Both the position numbers and the translations under genes were made by a program. 64,000 nucleotides of DNA. Source: Mesorhizobium sp. B2-4-3. GTDB lineage: Bacteria; Pseudomonadota; Alphaproteobacteria; Rhizobiales; Rhizobiaceae. The stretch covers positions 62,001 through 126,000 of the forward strand of contig NZ_VFVL01000013.1 in the NCBI RefSeq assembly GCF_006442815.1, given 5' to 3'. Position 1 is the stretch's first letter, and every line of letters begins with the position of its first letter. Under the pieces are notes generated by a model. The model did no database searches. It saw nothing but the letters and a program-made list of their open reading frames with translations, and was not told the DNA's origin. This document shows, one piece after another, positions 1 to 9,773 of the stretch.

Positions 1-1323
1 CTCGGCGACCAGCCGCGCCAGAAAGGCGCAGTCGACACGCCGCGCGACGTCGTGGCGCGCCGGAATCGACGGGAAGGCGCGCGTGTCGTCGTTGAAGCCG
101 ACGGTGTTGTAGAAGCCCGCCGTCTCGGTGGTCATCTCGCGGAAGCGGCGCATGCCTTCCGGGCTGTCGTGGAACCACCACGCCGGTCCAAGCTTGAGCG
201 CCGGATAGATGCCGGCGAGCGGCGCCAGCTCGCGCGCATAGCTCGTCTCGTCGAGCGTGAACAGGATGATCGTGAGGTCGCGCTCCAGCCCGACGCAGTC
301 GAGCAGCGGCTTCAGCGCCGTCACATAATCGGTCCGGGTCGGGATATCGAAGCCCTTGTCGCGGCCGAATCTTTGGAAAACAGAAGGCGAATGATTGCGC
401 CATGATCCAGGATGGATCTGCATCGCCAGGCCGTCTTCACGGCTCATCTTGGCCATTTCGGTCAGCATCTGGGCTCGGAACAGTTTTCGCTCACGCTCAT
501 CCTCGGAGCCGCGCCGGATGCGGTTGAACAGCTCCTGCGCCGCCGCGTCGGAGAGATTGGCGGTCTCGGCGGTCGGATGGCCGTGATCGGACGAGGTCGC
601 CCCGAATTCCTTGAAATAGGCGCGGCGCTTTCTGTGCGCATCGAGATAACCGGCCCATGTGCCGGTATCGCATCCGGTGATCTCGCCGAGCCGATCGAGA
701 TTGGCCGAGAACCCCTCGAAATCGGGATCGACGACGGCGTCTGGCCGGTAGGCGGTGACGACGCGGCCGCTCCAGCCGCTGTCGCGGATCGTCCGGTGCC
801 ATTTGAGGTCGTCGAGCGCGCCTTCGGTCGTGGCGATCACCTCGATGTTGAAGCGCTCGAACAGCGCCCGCGGGCGATAGTCGTCGCGTTGCAGCAGCGT
901 GGCGATCGTGTCGTAGGCGCGGTCGGCGCTGGCGGCGGTCAGCGGCTCCCCGATGCCGAACAGATGCCCGAGCACATGGTCGAGCCAAAGCCGCGTCGGG
1001 GTGCCGCGGAAGAGATAATAATGCTCGGCGAAGCGCCGCCAGATCGCCCGGCCGTCGGTTTCGACGGGTGCGCCGTCGAGCGTCGGCACGCCGAGCTCCT
1101 CCAGCCGGACGCCCTGGCTGAACAGCATGCGGAAAATGTAATGGTCCGGCACGATGAGCAGCTGTGCGGGATCCGGAAACGGCTCGTTGAGCGCGTACCA
1201 GCGCGGGTCGGTGTGACCATGCGGGCTGACGATCGGCAGCTCCTTCACATCCGCGTAAAGGTCGCGCGCCAATGATCGCGTTTCCGGCGCGAACAGCAGG
1301 TCCGGATCGGTCAATGCGGCCAC
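1..1323 (-). CDS. uxaC: Glucuronate (uronate) isomerase, C-terminus cut by window edge
   Basis: Isomerises D-glucuronate to D-fructuronate (and galacturonate to tagaturonate), the first intracellular step of hexuronate catabolism. The 441 codons visible start at a GTG and read without interruption to base 1; full-length family members are about 470 residues, so roughly 30 C-terminal residues are missing. An amidohydrolase-like HxH metal motif lies in SPHGHTDP near residues 33-40, and later family stretches such as GDTGTW-like and HPGSWRNHS are recognisable. A GGGAGGAG ribosome site sits just before the GTG, which supports this start. The gene diverges from the fructuronate/mannonate oxidoreductase at 1488, and the shared 164-base gap holds a strong inverted repeat, so both are probably controlled by one hexuronate-responsive repressor that is not in the window. 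Confidence 0.9.
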   Translation of the reverse strand, partial: MAALTDPDLLFAPETRSLARDLYADVKELPIVSPHGHTDPRWYALNEPFPDPAQLLIVPDHYIFRMLFSQGVRLEELGVPTLDGAPVETDGRAIWRRFAEHYYLFRGTPTRLWLDHVLGHLFGIGEPLTAASADRAYDTIATLLQRDDYRPRALFERFNIEVIATTEGALDDLKWHRTIRDSGWSGRVVTAYRPDAVVDPDFEGFSANLDRLGEITGCDTGTWAGYLDAHRKRRAYFKEFGATSSDHGHPTAETANLSDAAAQELFNRIRRGSEDERERKLFRAQMLTEMAKMSREDGLAMQIHPGSWRNHSPSVFQRFGRDKGFDIPTRTDYVTALKPLLDCVGLERDLTIILFTLDETSYARELAPLAGIYPALKLGPAWWFHDSPEGMRRFREMTTETAGFYNTVGFNDDTRAFPSIPARHDVARRVDCAFLARLVAE

Positions 1324-1369
1324 GCGGCTCCTCCCAGGCTTCGCTATTGGTAGATCGGCCAGAGATAAT

Positions 1370-1404
1370 GTCAACATACAAATATTATGTAGTTGTATGA
1401 TGAC
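1370..1404. promoter_or_regulatory. Inverted-repeat operator between uxaC and the oxidoreductase gene
   Basis: GTCAACATACAA (1370-1381) and TTGTATGATGAC (1393-1404) are inverted repeats matching at 11 of 12 positions around an 11-base AT-rich spacer. The site lies between two divergent hexuronate genes, which is where GntR-family regulators of the UxuR/ExuR/KdgR kind usually bind. The repeat is seen directly; the regulator class is inferred. Confidence 0.65.
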
Positions 1405-1487
1405 TTTCGGAAGGAGCGCGGCCATTGTGCACGGTGAGAGCGGGTGTTACGTCGCTGCCGTCGTTTTCCGATCGGAGACTAGCTTCC

Positions 1488-2999
1488 ATGAACGGCCGCC
1501 TGTCCAACGCCACCCTTGCGAAGCTGCCGGCCGAAGTTCTGGTGCCTCGCTACGACCGCAAGTCCGTCGCGCCCGGCATCGTCCATCTTGGCGTCGGCGC
1601 TTTTCACCGTGCCCACCAGGCCGCCTATGTCGATGCTTGTCTGGCGGATGGCGAGAGCGATTGGGGCATCACCGGCGTCTCGTTGCGCAGCCCTGACACG
1701 CGCGATGCGCTCAAGCCGCAGGACGGGCTCTACACGCTGGCAATCAGGGACAGCGCCGGCGAACAGCTGCAGGTCATCGGCTCGATCCAGTCCTTGCTCG
1801 TCGCCCCGGAGGACCCGGGTGCGGTGCTCGCCGCGCTGACCGACCCGCACATCCGCATCGTCACGCTCACCATCACCGAAAAGGCCTATCTCAGGGCGGC
1901 CGACGGCACGCTCGACAGCGCTCATCCCGATATTGTCCACGACCTCGCCAACCCCGGATCGCCAAAGACGGCGCATGGATTTCTCGCCGAGTCGCTCGCG
2001 CGCAGACGCGCGGCGGGCACGCCCTCTTTCACCGTGCTCTGCTGCGACAACCTGCCGGCCAACGGCGCCACCCTGCATCGGCTGTTGATCGAGTTCGCGA
2101 AATTGCGCGACGCCCAGACAGGCTCCGGCGAACAGCCGTTAGCGGGCCATATCGCCGACGAAGTGGCCTTCCCGTCTTCCATGGTCGATCGCATCGTGCC
2201 GGCGACCACGGACGCCGATCGCGCCCGCATCGCTGACGAGCTCGGCCTCGAGGACGCGTGGCCGGTGATGACCGAGCCGTTCCGCCAATGGGTGATCGAG
2301 GACCGCTTTCCCACCGGACGGCCGGCTTGGGAGAAATTCGGCGTCACCATGGTCGAGGACGTCGGCCCGTTCGAGGACATGAAGCTGAGGCTGCTCAACG
2401 GCGCGCATTCCGGCATCGCCTATCTCGGCCTGCTCAGCGGTCACGCCACCGTCGACCGCGCCTTTGCGGATCCCTCGATCCGTCAGTTCGTCGACTGGCT
2501 GTGGGCCGAAGCCATTCCAACCCTGCCGCAGGATGCCGGGCTCGACACAAGCGCCTACACGGCCGAGCTCGCCGCGCGCTTTGCCAACACCGCGCTCGCC
2601 CACCGCACCGCGCAGATCGCCAATGACGGCAGCCAGAAACTGCCGCAGCGCATCGTCGCCTCTGCCCTCGCCCGGATGGAGGCTGGCTTGCTGCCGGAGC
2701 ATCTGTCGCTGGTTGTCGCCGCCTGGATCGCCGCATGCGCCGCACGCGGCGGGACCTTACCGGAGGGTCATTTCACCGATCCGCTCGACGCCGCCCTCAG
2801 CGACCTGTTCGGCCGCAATCTGCCGACGGCGGAGATGACGGCGGCCGCGTTCGATCTCGCCGGCTTTGCCAAGGGCCACGCGGAGCGGCGGAAATTGATC
2901 AAGTTTGTCGCCACCCACCTCGTCCATTTCAAGCAGGGCGGTCCGAAGCTGGCTTTCGCCGCGCTCGGCATCGGCAACGAGAGTGGAACAGCCGGATAG
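1488..2999 (+). CDS. uxuB: Mannitol dehydrogenase-family oxidoreductase, probable fructuronate reductase
   Basis: A 503-residue long-chain (polyol) dehydrogenase that probably reduces D-fructuronate to D-mannonate with NADH, the step after UxaC. The N-terminal dinucleotide-binding region reads GIVHLGVGAFHRAHQ at about residues 28-42, and the family signature with the catalytic lysine appears as KLRLLNGAHS near residues 298-307. Length matches the family (about 490-500). An open frame extends upstream to 1425, but the ATG at 1488 has a GGAG ten bases ahead and fits family N-termini better. Mannitol or other polyol activity cannot be excluded from sequence alone; pairing with uxaC favours the uronate role. 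Confidence 0.82.
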   Translation: MNGRLSNATLAKLPAEVLVPRYDRKSVAPGIVHLGVGAFHRAHQAAYVDACLADGESDWGITGVSLRSPDTRDALKPQDGLYTLAIRDSAGEQLQVIGSIQSLLVAPEDPGAVLAALTDPHIRIVTLTITEKAYLRAADGTLDSAHPDIVHDLANPGSPKTAHGFLAESLARRRAAGTPSFTVLCCDNLPANGATLHRLLIEFAKLRDAQTGSGEQPLAGHIADEVAFPSSMVDRIVPATTDADRARIADELGLEDAWPVMTEPFRQWVIEDRFPTGRPAWEKFGVTMVEDVGPFEDMKLRLLNGAHSGIAYLGLLSGHATVDRAFADPSIRQFVDWLWAEAIPTLPQDAGLDTSAYTAELAARFANTALAHRTAQIANDGSQKLPQRIVASALARMEAGLLPEHLSLVVAAWIAACAARGGTLPEGHFTDPLDAALSDLFGRNLPTAEMTAAAFDLAGFAKGHAERRKLIKFVATHLVHFKQGGPKLAFAALGIGNESGTAG

Positions 3000-3133
3000 C
3001 GTTTGTGCCCGGTATTGCTCGACGGTGAGCCGGGACGGCTTCACACTTGTTCGCCGGCCGACCCGTTCACCACCTGCCGCGCGGCATAGAGACCCGTTCC
3101 CATTCGGGACTATCTCGCAACCGGAAGGCGGGC

Positions 3134-3160
3134 AAACAAAAAGCGGGGCAAGCCCCGCTT
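3134..3160 (-). terminator. Rho-independent terminator of the atp operon
   Basis: Read on the minus strand, AAGCGGGG, loop CTTG, CCCCGCTT forms a perfect 8-bp GC-rich stem followed by TTTTTGTTTG. It lies just beyond the atpC stop codon and ends the atpHAGDC transcript. Confidence 0.85.
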
Positions 3161-3186
3161 TCTCAAACGCCTGTCGGCAGCCGAAA

Positions 3187-3594
3187 TCAGGCCGGCAGCA
3201 ACGCGCCTTCCAGCGTGGTGAGCTGGCTGAGGAACTGCTCCGCCTTGCTGCGGCTCTCGTCGTCCTTGGCGTCGGCCGCGTCTTCCTTGGCCTCCTGGAT
3301 GCGGCGAGCCAGATCGGCGCGATCGATGTCGTTCACATGCGTCGCCGATTCGGCAAGAAGCGTGCAGCCGGAAGGCAGGATGTCGGCGAAACCGCCGAAC
3401 ACGACGAAGCGCTCTTCCTTGCCGCCCGCGGTCTTTATCGTGACGACGCCCGGCTTGATGATGGTCATGACCGGCGCATGCTGCGCCATCACGGTCATCT
3501 CGCCTTCGGCGCCCGGAATGACCACGGACTCCACCTGCTCGGAAACGAGCAGCTTTTCCGGCGAGACCAGTTCGAACTTGAAAGCTTCAGCCAT
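3187..3594 (-). CDS. atpC: F1 ATP synthase epsilon subunit
   Basis: Epsilon subunit of the F1 central stalk, 135 residues, which couples rotation and can inhibit ATP hydrolysis. The N-terminal beta-sandwich is clear (FELVSPEKLLVSEQVESV, GAEGEMTVMAQHAPV), followed by a C-terminal helical part with a charged stretch EAKEDAADAKDDE. The frame could begin two codons earlier at a TTG, but ATG 3594 gives the usual M-A-E-x-F start. It is the last gene of the operon, separated from atpD by 100 bases of repeat DNA, which is unusually long for this operon. Confidence 0.95.
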   Translation of the reverse strand: MAEAFKFELVSPEKLLVSEQVESVVIPGAEGEMTVMAQHAPVMTIIKPGVVTIKTAGGKEERFVVFGGFADILPSGCTLLAESATHVNDIDRADLARRIQEAKEDAADAKDDESRSKAEQFLSQLTTLEGALLPA

Positions 3595-3602
3595 GATCAA
3601 TT

Positions 3603-3693
3603 TAGCGAGTAGGGAATAGCGAGTAGCGAGTAGTGAAGAAACTCGCCAAACCCGTTGCTCCCTATTCGCTACTCCCTATTCGCTATTCGCTTT
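3603..3693. repeat. Degenerate heptanucleotide repeats between atpD and atpC
   Basis: Between atpD and atpC lie TAGCGAG, TAGGGAA, TAGCGAG, TAGCGAG in tandem (3603-3630). Facing them at about 3657-3691 are complementary-sense heptads of the type CTATTCG / CTACTCC. The two arms can pair imperfectly in the transcript around a central spacer, so the element may form a long hairpin inside the operon mRNA. It could be an mRNA processing or stability element or simply an expanded microsatellite. Confidence 0.75.
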
Positions 3694-3694
3694 C

Positions 3695-5266
<1,572 letters not shown>

Positions 5267-5317
5267 CTATCCGTTGTTCACGCCGCCGCGAAGGTCTCGG
5301 ACCCCGCCTGCGCGTGC

Positions 5318-6202
5318 CTAGAGCGCCTCGGCGCCCGAAATGATCTCGATCAGTTCCTTGGTGATCTGCGCCTGCCGCTGGCGGTTGTAGGTGATCGACA
5401 GCTTGTTGATCATGTCGCCGGCGTTGCGCGTCGCATTGTCCATCGCGCTCATCTTGGCGCCCATCTCGCCGGCCGCGTTTTCCAAAAGCGCGCGGAATAT
5501 CTGCACGGCGATGTTGCGCGGGATGAGGTCGGAGAGGATCTCGCCCGGCTCCGGCTCGTATTCATAGACCGCGGTGGCGCCGTTGCCGGTCTCTGCCGTG
5601 GCCGAAGCCTGCCCCGCCGGGATGATCTGCTGCGCCGTCGGGATCTGGCTGATCACCGATTTGAACTGCGAATAGAACAGCGTGCAGATGTCGAAGCCGC
5701 CATCGTTGAAGAGGTGGATGACCTTGCGCGCGATCGCATCGGCATTGACGAAGCCGAGCGTCTTCACTTCGCGCAGGTCGACACGCTCGAGAATCATCGA
5801 AGCGTAGTCGCGGCGCAGGATGTCATAGCCCTTCTTGCCGACGCAGATGATCTTCACCTGCTTGCCGTCGGCCAGCAACCGGCGGACATGATCGCGGGCA
5901 AGGCGCGCGATCTGCGAGTTGAAGCCGCCGCAAAGGCCGCGCTCGGCCGTGCAGACGATGAGCAGATGCACATCGTCCCGGCCGGTGCCCGTCATCAGCG
6001 CCGGGGCATCGCCGCCGCCGCCGATCGCCTGGGTGATGTTGGCCAGAACCGCGCCCATGCGCTCGGAATAGGGTCTGGCTGCTTCCGCCGCTTCCTGCGC
6101 GCGACGCAGCTTCGCCGCGGCGACCATCTGCATCGCCTTGGTGATCTTCTGCGTCGCCTTGACCGAGGCGATACGGTTACGAAGGTCTTTTAACGAAGCC
6201 AT
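5318..6202 (-). CDS. atpG: F1 ATP synthase gamma subunit
   Basis: The rotating central-stalk subunit, 294 residues, the normal length. The N-terminal helix [20 protein letters not shown] and the C-terminal signature [18 protein letters not shown] are intact; these form the coiled coil inside the alpha3beta3 ring. An insertion near [15 protein letters not shown] is typical of alphaproteobacterial gamma chains. It lies 29 bases after atpA and 69 bases before atpD. Confidence 0.96.
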   Translation of the reverse strand: MASLKDLRNRIASVKATQKITKAMQMVAAAKLRRAQEAAEAARPYSERMGAVLANITQAIGGGGDAPALMTGTGRDDVHLLIVCTAERGLCGGFNSQIARLARDHVRRLLADGKQVKIICVGKKGYDILRRDYASMILERVDLREVKTLGFVNADAIARKVIHLFNDGGFDICTLFYSQFKSVISQIPTAQQIIPAGQASATAETGNGATAVYEYEPEPGEILSDLIPRNIAVQIFRALLENAAGEMGAKMSAMDNATRNAGDMINKLSITYNRQRQAQITKELIEIISGAEAL

Positions 6203-6231
6203 GCTTCAAACCTGATCCCGTCCAGCTTCGT

Positions 6232-7761
6232 TCAAGCGAAGGTCTTGGCGAAGGCGTCGATCTCGGCCTTGAGCTTGGCGCGCAAATCGTCCGACAGCGC
6301 CTTCTCCTTGCGGATGCCGTCGAGCACGTCCTTGCCGGCCGAGCGCATGTGGCTGAGCAGCCCATGCTCGAACTTGCCGACCTGGTTCAGCGGCAGCTTG
6401 TCGAGATAGCCGTTGACGCCGGCGAAGATCACCGCGACCTGTTCCTCGACCTTGAGCGGCGAGAACTGCGGCTGCTTGAGCAGCTCGGTCAGGCGCGAAC
6501 CGCGATTGAGCAGACGCTGCGTTGCCGCGTCGAGGTCGGAGCCGAACTGCGCGAAGGCAGCCATCTCGCGATACTGCGCGAGCTCGCCCTTGATGGAGCC
6601 GGCGACCTGCTTCATCGCCTTGATCTGCGCCGAGGAGCCGACGCGCGACACCGACAGGCCGACGTTCACCGCCGGACGGATGCCCTGGAAGAACAGGTTG
6701 GTTTCGAGGAATATCTGGCCGTCGGTGATCGAGATCACGTTGGTCGGGATGTAGGCCGACACGTCGTTGGCCTGCGTCTCGATGATCGGCAGCGCGGTCA
6801 GCGACCCGTTACCGTTGTCGTCATTGAGCTTGGCGGCGCGCTCAAGAAGGCGCGAATGCAGGTAGAAGACGTCGCCCGGATAGGCTTCGCGGCCCGGCGG
6901 GCGGCGCAGCAGGAGCGACATCTGGCGGTAGGCGACGGCCTGCTTCGACAGATCGTCATAGCTGATCAGCGCATGCATGCCGTTGTCGCGGAAATATTCG
7001 CCCATGGTGCAGGCGGTGAACGGCGCCAGGAACTGCATCGGCGCCGGATCGGACGCGGTGGCGGCGACGATGATCGAATATTCGAGCGCGCCGCGCTCTT
7101 CCAGCACCTTGACGAACTGCGCGACGGTCGAACGCTTCTGGCCGACGGCGACGTAGACGCAGTAGAGCTTTTCCTTCTCGGGGCCGTTGTCGTGCACCGA
7201 CTTCTGGTTCAGCATCGTGTCGAGGATGATGGCGGTCTTGCCGGTCTGGCGGTCGCCGATGACCAGCTCGCGCTGGCCGCGACCGACCGGGATTAGCGCG
7301 TCGATGGCCTTGAGGCCGGTCGACATCGGCTCATGCACCGACTTGCGCGGGATGATGCCGGGCGCCTTGACGTCGACACGCTTGCGTTCGGTTGCCTTGA
7401 TCGGGCCCTTGCCGTCGATCGGATTGCCCAGCGCGTCGACGACGCGGCCGAGCAGGCCCATGCCGACCGGCGCGTCGACGATGGCGCCGGTGCGCTTGAC
7501 GGTGTCGCCTTCCTTGATGTCGCGGTCGGCACCGAAGATGACGACGCCGACATTGTCGGCTTCGAGGTTCAGCGCCATGCCGCGGATGCCGCCCGGGAAC
7601 TCGACCATCTCGCCGGCCTGGACGTTGTCGAGGCCGTAGACGCGGGCGATGCCGTCACCGACGGACAGAACCTGACCGACTTCGGAGACCTCGGCCTCCT
7701 TGCCGAAATTCTTGATCTGGTCTTTCAGAATTGCGGAAATTTCCGCGGCGCGGATGTCCAT
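6232..7761 (-). CDS. atpA: F1 ATP synthase alpha subunit
   Basis: Non-catalytic nucleotide-binding subunit of F1, 509 residues, the standard length. The P-loop GDRQTGKT is near residues 169-176, and the signature [17 protein letters not shown] is in the C-terminal half. The N-terminus [17 protein letters not shown] contacts delta. The ATG overlaps the atpH stop by one base (TGATG), indicating translational coupling. Confidence 0.97.
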   Translation of the reverse strand: MDIRAAEISAILKDQIKNFGKEAEVSEVGQVLSVGDGIARVYGLDNVQAGEMVEFPGGIRGMALNLEADNVGVVIFGADRDIKEGDTVKRTGAIVDAPVGMGLLGRVVDALGNPIDGKGPIKATERKRVDVKAPGIIPRKSVHEPMSTGLKAIDALIPVGRGQRELVIGDRQTGKTAIILDTMLNQKSVHDNGPEKEKLYCVYVAVGQKRSTVAQFVKVLEERGALEYSIIVAATASDPAPMQFLAPFTACTMGEYFRDNGMHALISYDDLSKQAVAYRQMSLLLRRPPGREAYPGDVFYLHSRLLERAAKLNDDNGNGSLTALPIIETQANDVSAYIPTNVISITDGQIFLETNLFFQGIRPAVNVGLSVSRVGSSAQIKAMKQVAGSIKGELAQYREMAAFAQFGSDLDAATQRLLNRGSRLTELLKQPQFSPLKVEEQVAVIFAGVNGYLDKLPLNQVGKFEHGLLSHMRSAGKDVLDGIRKEKALSDDLRAKLKAEIDAFAKTFA

Positions 7762-8321
7762 CAGCCGACCTCTTTCAGTGCAAGCTTGAGCGAATTGAGT
7801 TTGGTTTTGAGCGACGTATCGATCTGGCGCGAGCCCATCTTGACGATCAGCCCGCCGAGCAGCGACGGATCGACGGTCATGGCGATGGCCACGTCCTTGC
7901 CGGCGATGCCCTTCAGCGTCGCCTTGAGCTCGGTCTGCTGCGCGGCCGTCAGCACATGCGCGGAGGTGACCTCGGCGGACGTCTCGCCGCGATGGTCGGC
8001 GGCGATCTGGCGAAACGCCTTGATCATGCCGGGCACCGCGAACAGGCGGCGGTTCTTGGCCACGACGCGCAGGAAATTGCCGACCAGGCCGGTGATCTTT
8101 GCCTTGTCGGCGATGGCGGCGATGGCCTTTGCCTGGTCCTCGCTGGAAAACACCGGGCTGTTGATCAGCCGCTTAAGATCGTCGCTGTCATTGAGCATTG
8201 ACTCGAAGCTCGCGAGGTCAGCCTCGACCTTGGCGACTGAATTGTCCTGCAGCGCGAGCTCGAACAGCGAGCCTGCGTAGCGTTCTGCGACAGCTGAGAT
8301 TGGCGATGACGATTGGGCCAC
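7761..8321 (-). CDS. atpH: F1 ATP synthase delta subunit
   Basis: Delta (OSCP) subunit linking F1 to the peripheral stalk, 186 residues from a GTG start at 8321. The start was chosen because [22 protein letters not shown] is the family N-terminus and the upstream in-frame residues look untranslated. The C-terminal signature [25 protein letters not shown] is complete. It is the first gene of the operon; the F0 genes lie elsewhere, as is normal in alphaproteobacteria. The 235 bases upstream hold no gene, only the presumed promoter, in which I cannot identify reliable -35/-10 boxes. Confidence 0.93.
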   Translation of the reverse strand: MAQSSSPISAVAERYAGSLFELALQDNSVAKVEADLASFESMLNDSDDLKRLINSPVFSSEDQAKAIAAIADKAKITGLVGNFLRVVAKNRRLFAVPGMIKAFRQIAADHRGETSAEVTSAHVLTAAQQTELKATLKGIAGKDVAIAMTVDPSLLGGLIVKMGSRQIDTSLKTKLNSLKLALKEVG

Positions 8322-8556
8322 GGACCGTCTTTTCTCTTGTCTGACAGGCCGCAGATTGTTGGCGCGAGCAAAAACTCTGGCTAAATCTTTGACCTTATTA
8401 CAAATTTTCAAGCACGGAGATGCGGCTTCCGCTATCCCCTGCCGAAAGTCGATTGCCGTCTAGCACAGGCTTTTTAAGACCGCAATGCATCGTCCGGCAT
8501 GGTTTTCAGGCACTTTTGTCGCATCACGCGGATAAGGCCAAGCCCAAGCGCCGAAT

Positions 8557-8952
8557 TCACGGCACGAAGCCTAAGGCAAAGGCCAGCGGCAGCGCCGCCA
8601 ACGCCAATTCAACCACGATCGAAACCCAGTTGAAAGGGGTGTTGGCGCCGTCCGACATCATCGACAAGAGCCTGCCGAAGGCGGTGAACAGCCAGGAGAA
8701 ACCCAGCGCCATGTAAAGCAGCGGCTGCGCCAAAAGGATGCAGCACAGGCTGACGCCGAGATAGAAGCCCGACATGCGGCCGCGTCCCTCGGCGATCGCC
8801 GCCGCTTTCTCCGGCCTTGGCTGCAGGCGCAGCGCGCGAAACGCAAGCCCCGGCGCCAGGAACAGGAACAGGCCGAGGGCCAGGGTCACGACGGCGCTCG
8901 ACCAGGCCAGCCATTCGCCCTGGCTCGCCGGCCACGGAAACGCGAAGTCCAT
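8557..8952 (-). CDS. Small four-helix membrane protein, DUF4345-like
   Basis: A 131-residue integral membrane protein of unknown function. Four hydrophobic segments are visible: about residues 14-36 (LAWSSAVVTLALGLFLFLAPGL), 62-82 (GFYLGVSLCCILLAQPLLYM), 83-95 and 106-128 (FNWVSIVVELALAALPLAFA). The arrangement resembles DUF4345-type proteins, but I hold that assignment loosely. An AAGAGGGG ribosome site precedes the ATG. It is not obviously in an operon with atpH (gap of 235 bases) or with the racemase gene. Confidence 0.75.
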   Translation of the reverse strand: MDFAFPWPASQGEWLAWSSAVVTLALGLFLFLAPGLAFRALRLQPRPEKAAAIAEGRGRMSGFYLGVSLCCILLAQPLLYMALGFSWLFTAFGRLLSMMSDGANTPFNWVSIVVELALAALPLAFALGFVP

Positions 8953-9046
8953 AAAATCCCCTCTTATTTCTTGTTCTGAAACACTGGCATTCTAGCCAGG
9001 GAATGAAAGCGCGCCAGAGGATGGCGGGCACATTAGGTACAGCGCA

Positions 9047-9742
9047 TCAAGCGAGCGCGAAATCGACCGCGGCCTCGGCATGGATGCGCGTCGTGTCGAA
9101 CACCGGAACGTCGAAATCGCCCTGGCCGATCAGCATGGTGATCTCGGTGCAGCCCATGATGACGCCGTCCACGCCGTCGGTGCGCAGCATCCGGCCGACT
9201 TCATCGAGATAGGCGGATTTCGATTCGGGCCTGACGACGCCCTGGCAGAGCTCGTCATAGATCACCCGGTGCACCATGTCGCGGCCGGCCTGGTCCGGCA
9301 CCACCGGTTGGAGGCCGTATTTGTCGGCAAGCCGACCCTTGTAGAAATCCTGCTCCATGGTGAAGCGCGTCGCGAGCAGCGCCGGCCGCTTCACGCCGGC
9401 ATCGACGACGGCATGCGCCGTGGCGTCGGCGATATGGATGAGCGGGATCGATATGGCGGCCTGCATCGCGTCGGCGAGCTTGTGCATGGTGTTGGTGCAG
9501 ATCACCAGGCCCTCGGCGCCGCCCGCCTCCAGCTTGCGCGCGGCTTCCACGAGAAGAATGCCCGCGCCTTCCCAGTCGCCGGCATGCTGCCGTTCGGCGA
9601 TCTCGGCGAAATCGAACGACCACAGCAAGAGCTTCGCCGAATGCAGCCCGCCCAGCCGCTCGCGCACGATCTCGTTGAGGAGGCGATAATAGATCGCCGT
9701 CGATTCCCAGCTCATGCCGCCGATCAGGCCGAGGGTTTTCAT
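9047..9742 (-). CDS. Aspartate/glutamate racemase family protein
   Basis: A 231-residue PLP-independent amino acid racemase-family enzyme. Both catalytic cysteine motifs are present: CTNTMH near residue 82 and GCTEI near residue 193. The N-terminus MKTLGLIGGMSWESTAIYY is that of the aspartate racemase/YgeA branch rather than MurI. ATG 9742 was chosen over an upstream in-frame extension because of a GGAG ribosome site and the exact family start. It follows priA by 31 bases on the same strand and may be cotranscribed. Substrate (Asp, Glu or another amino acid) cannot be read from the sequence. Confidence 0.87.
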   Translation of the reverse strand: MKTLGLIGGMSWESTAIYYRLLNEIVRERLGGLHSAKLLLWSFDFAEIAERQHAGDWEGAGILLVEAARKLEAGGAEGLVICTNTMHKLADAMQAAISIPLIHIADATAHAVVDAGVKRPALLATRFTMEQDFYKGRLADKYGLQPVVPDQAGRDMVHRVIYDELCQGVVRPESKSAYLDEVGRMLRTDGVDGVIMGCTEITMLIGQGDFDVPVFDTTRIHAEAAVDFALA

Positions 9743-9773
9743 AGCAACCACTCCGTTGGGACTGTCTCTCAGC

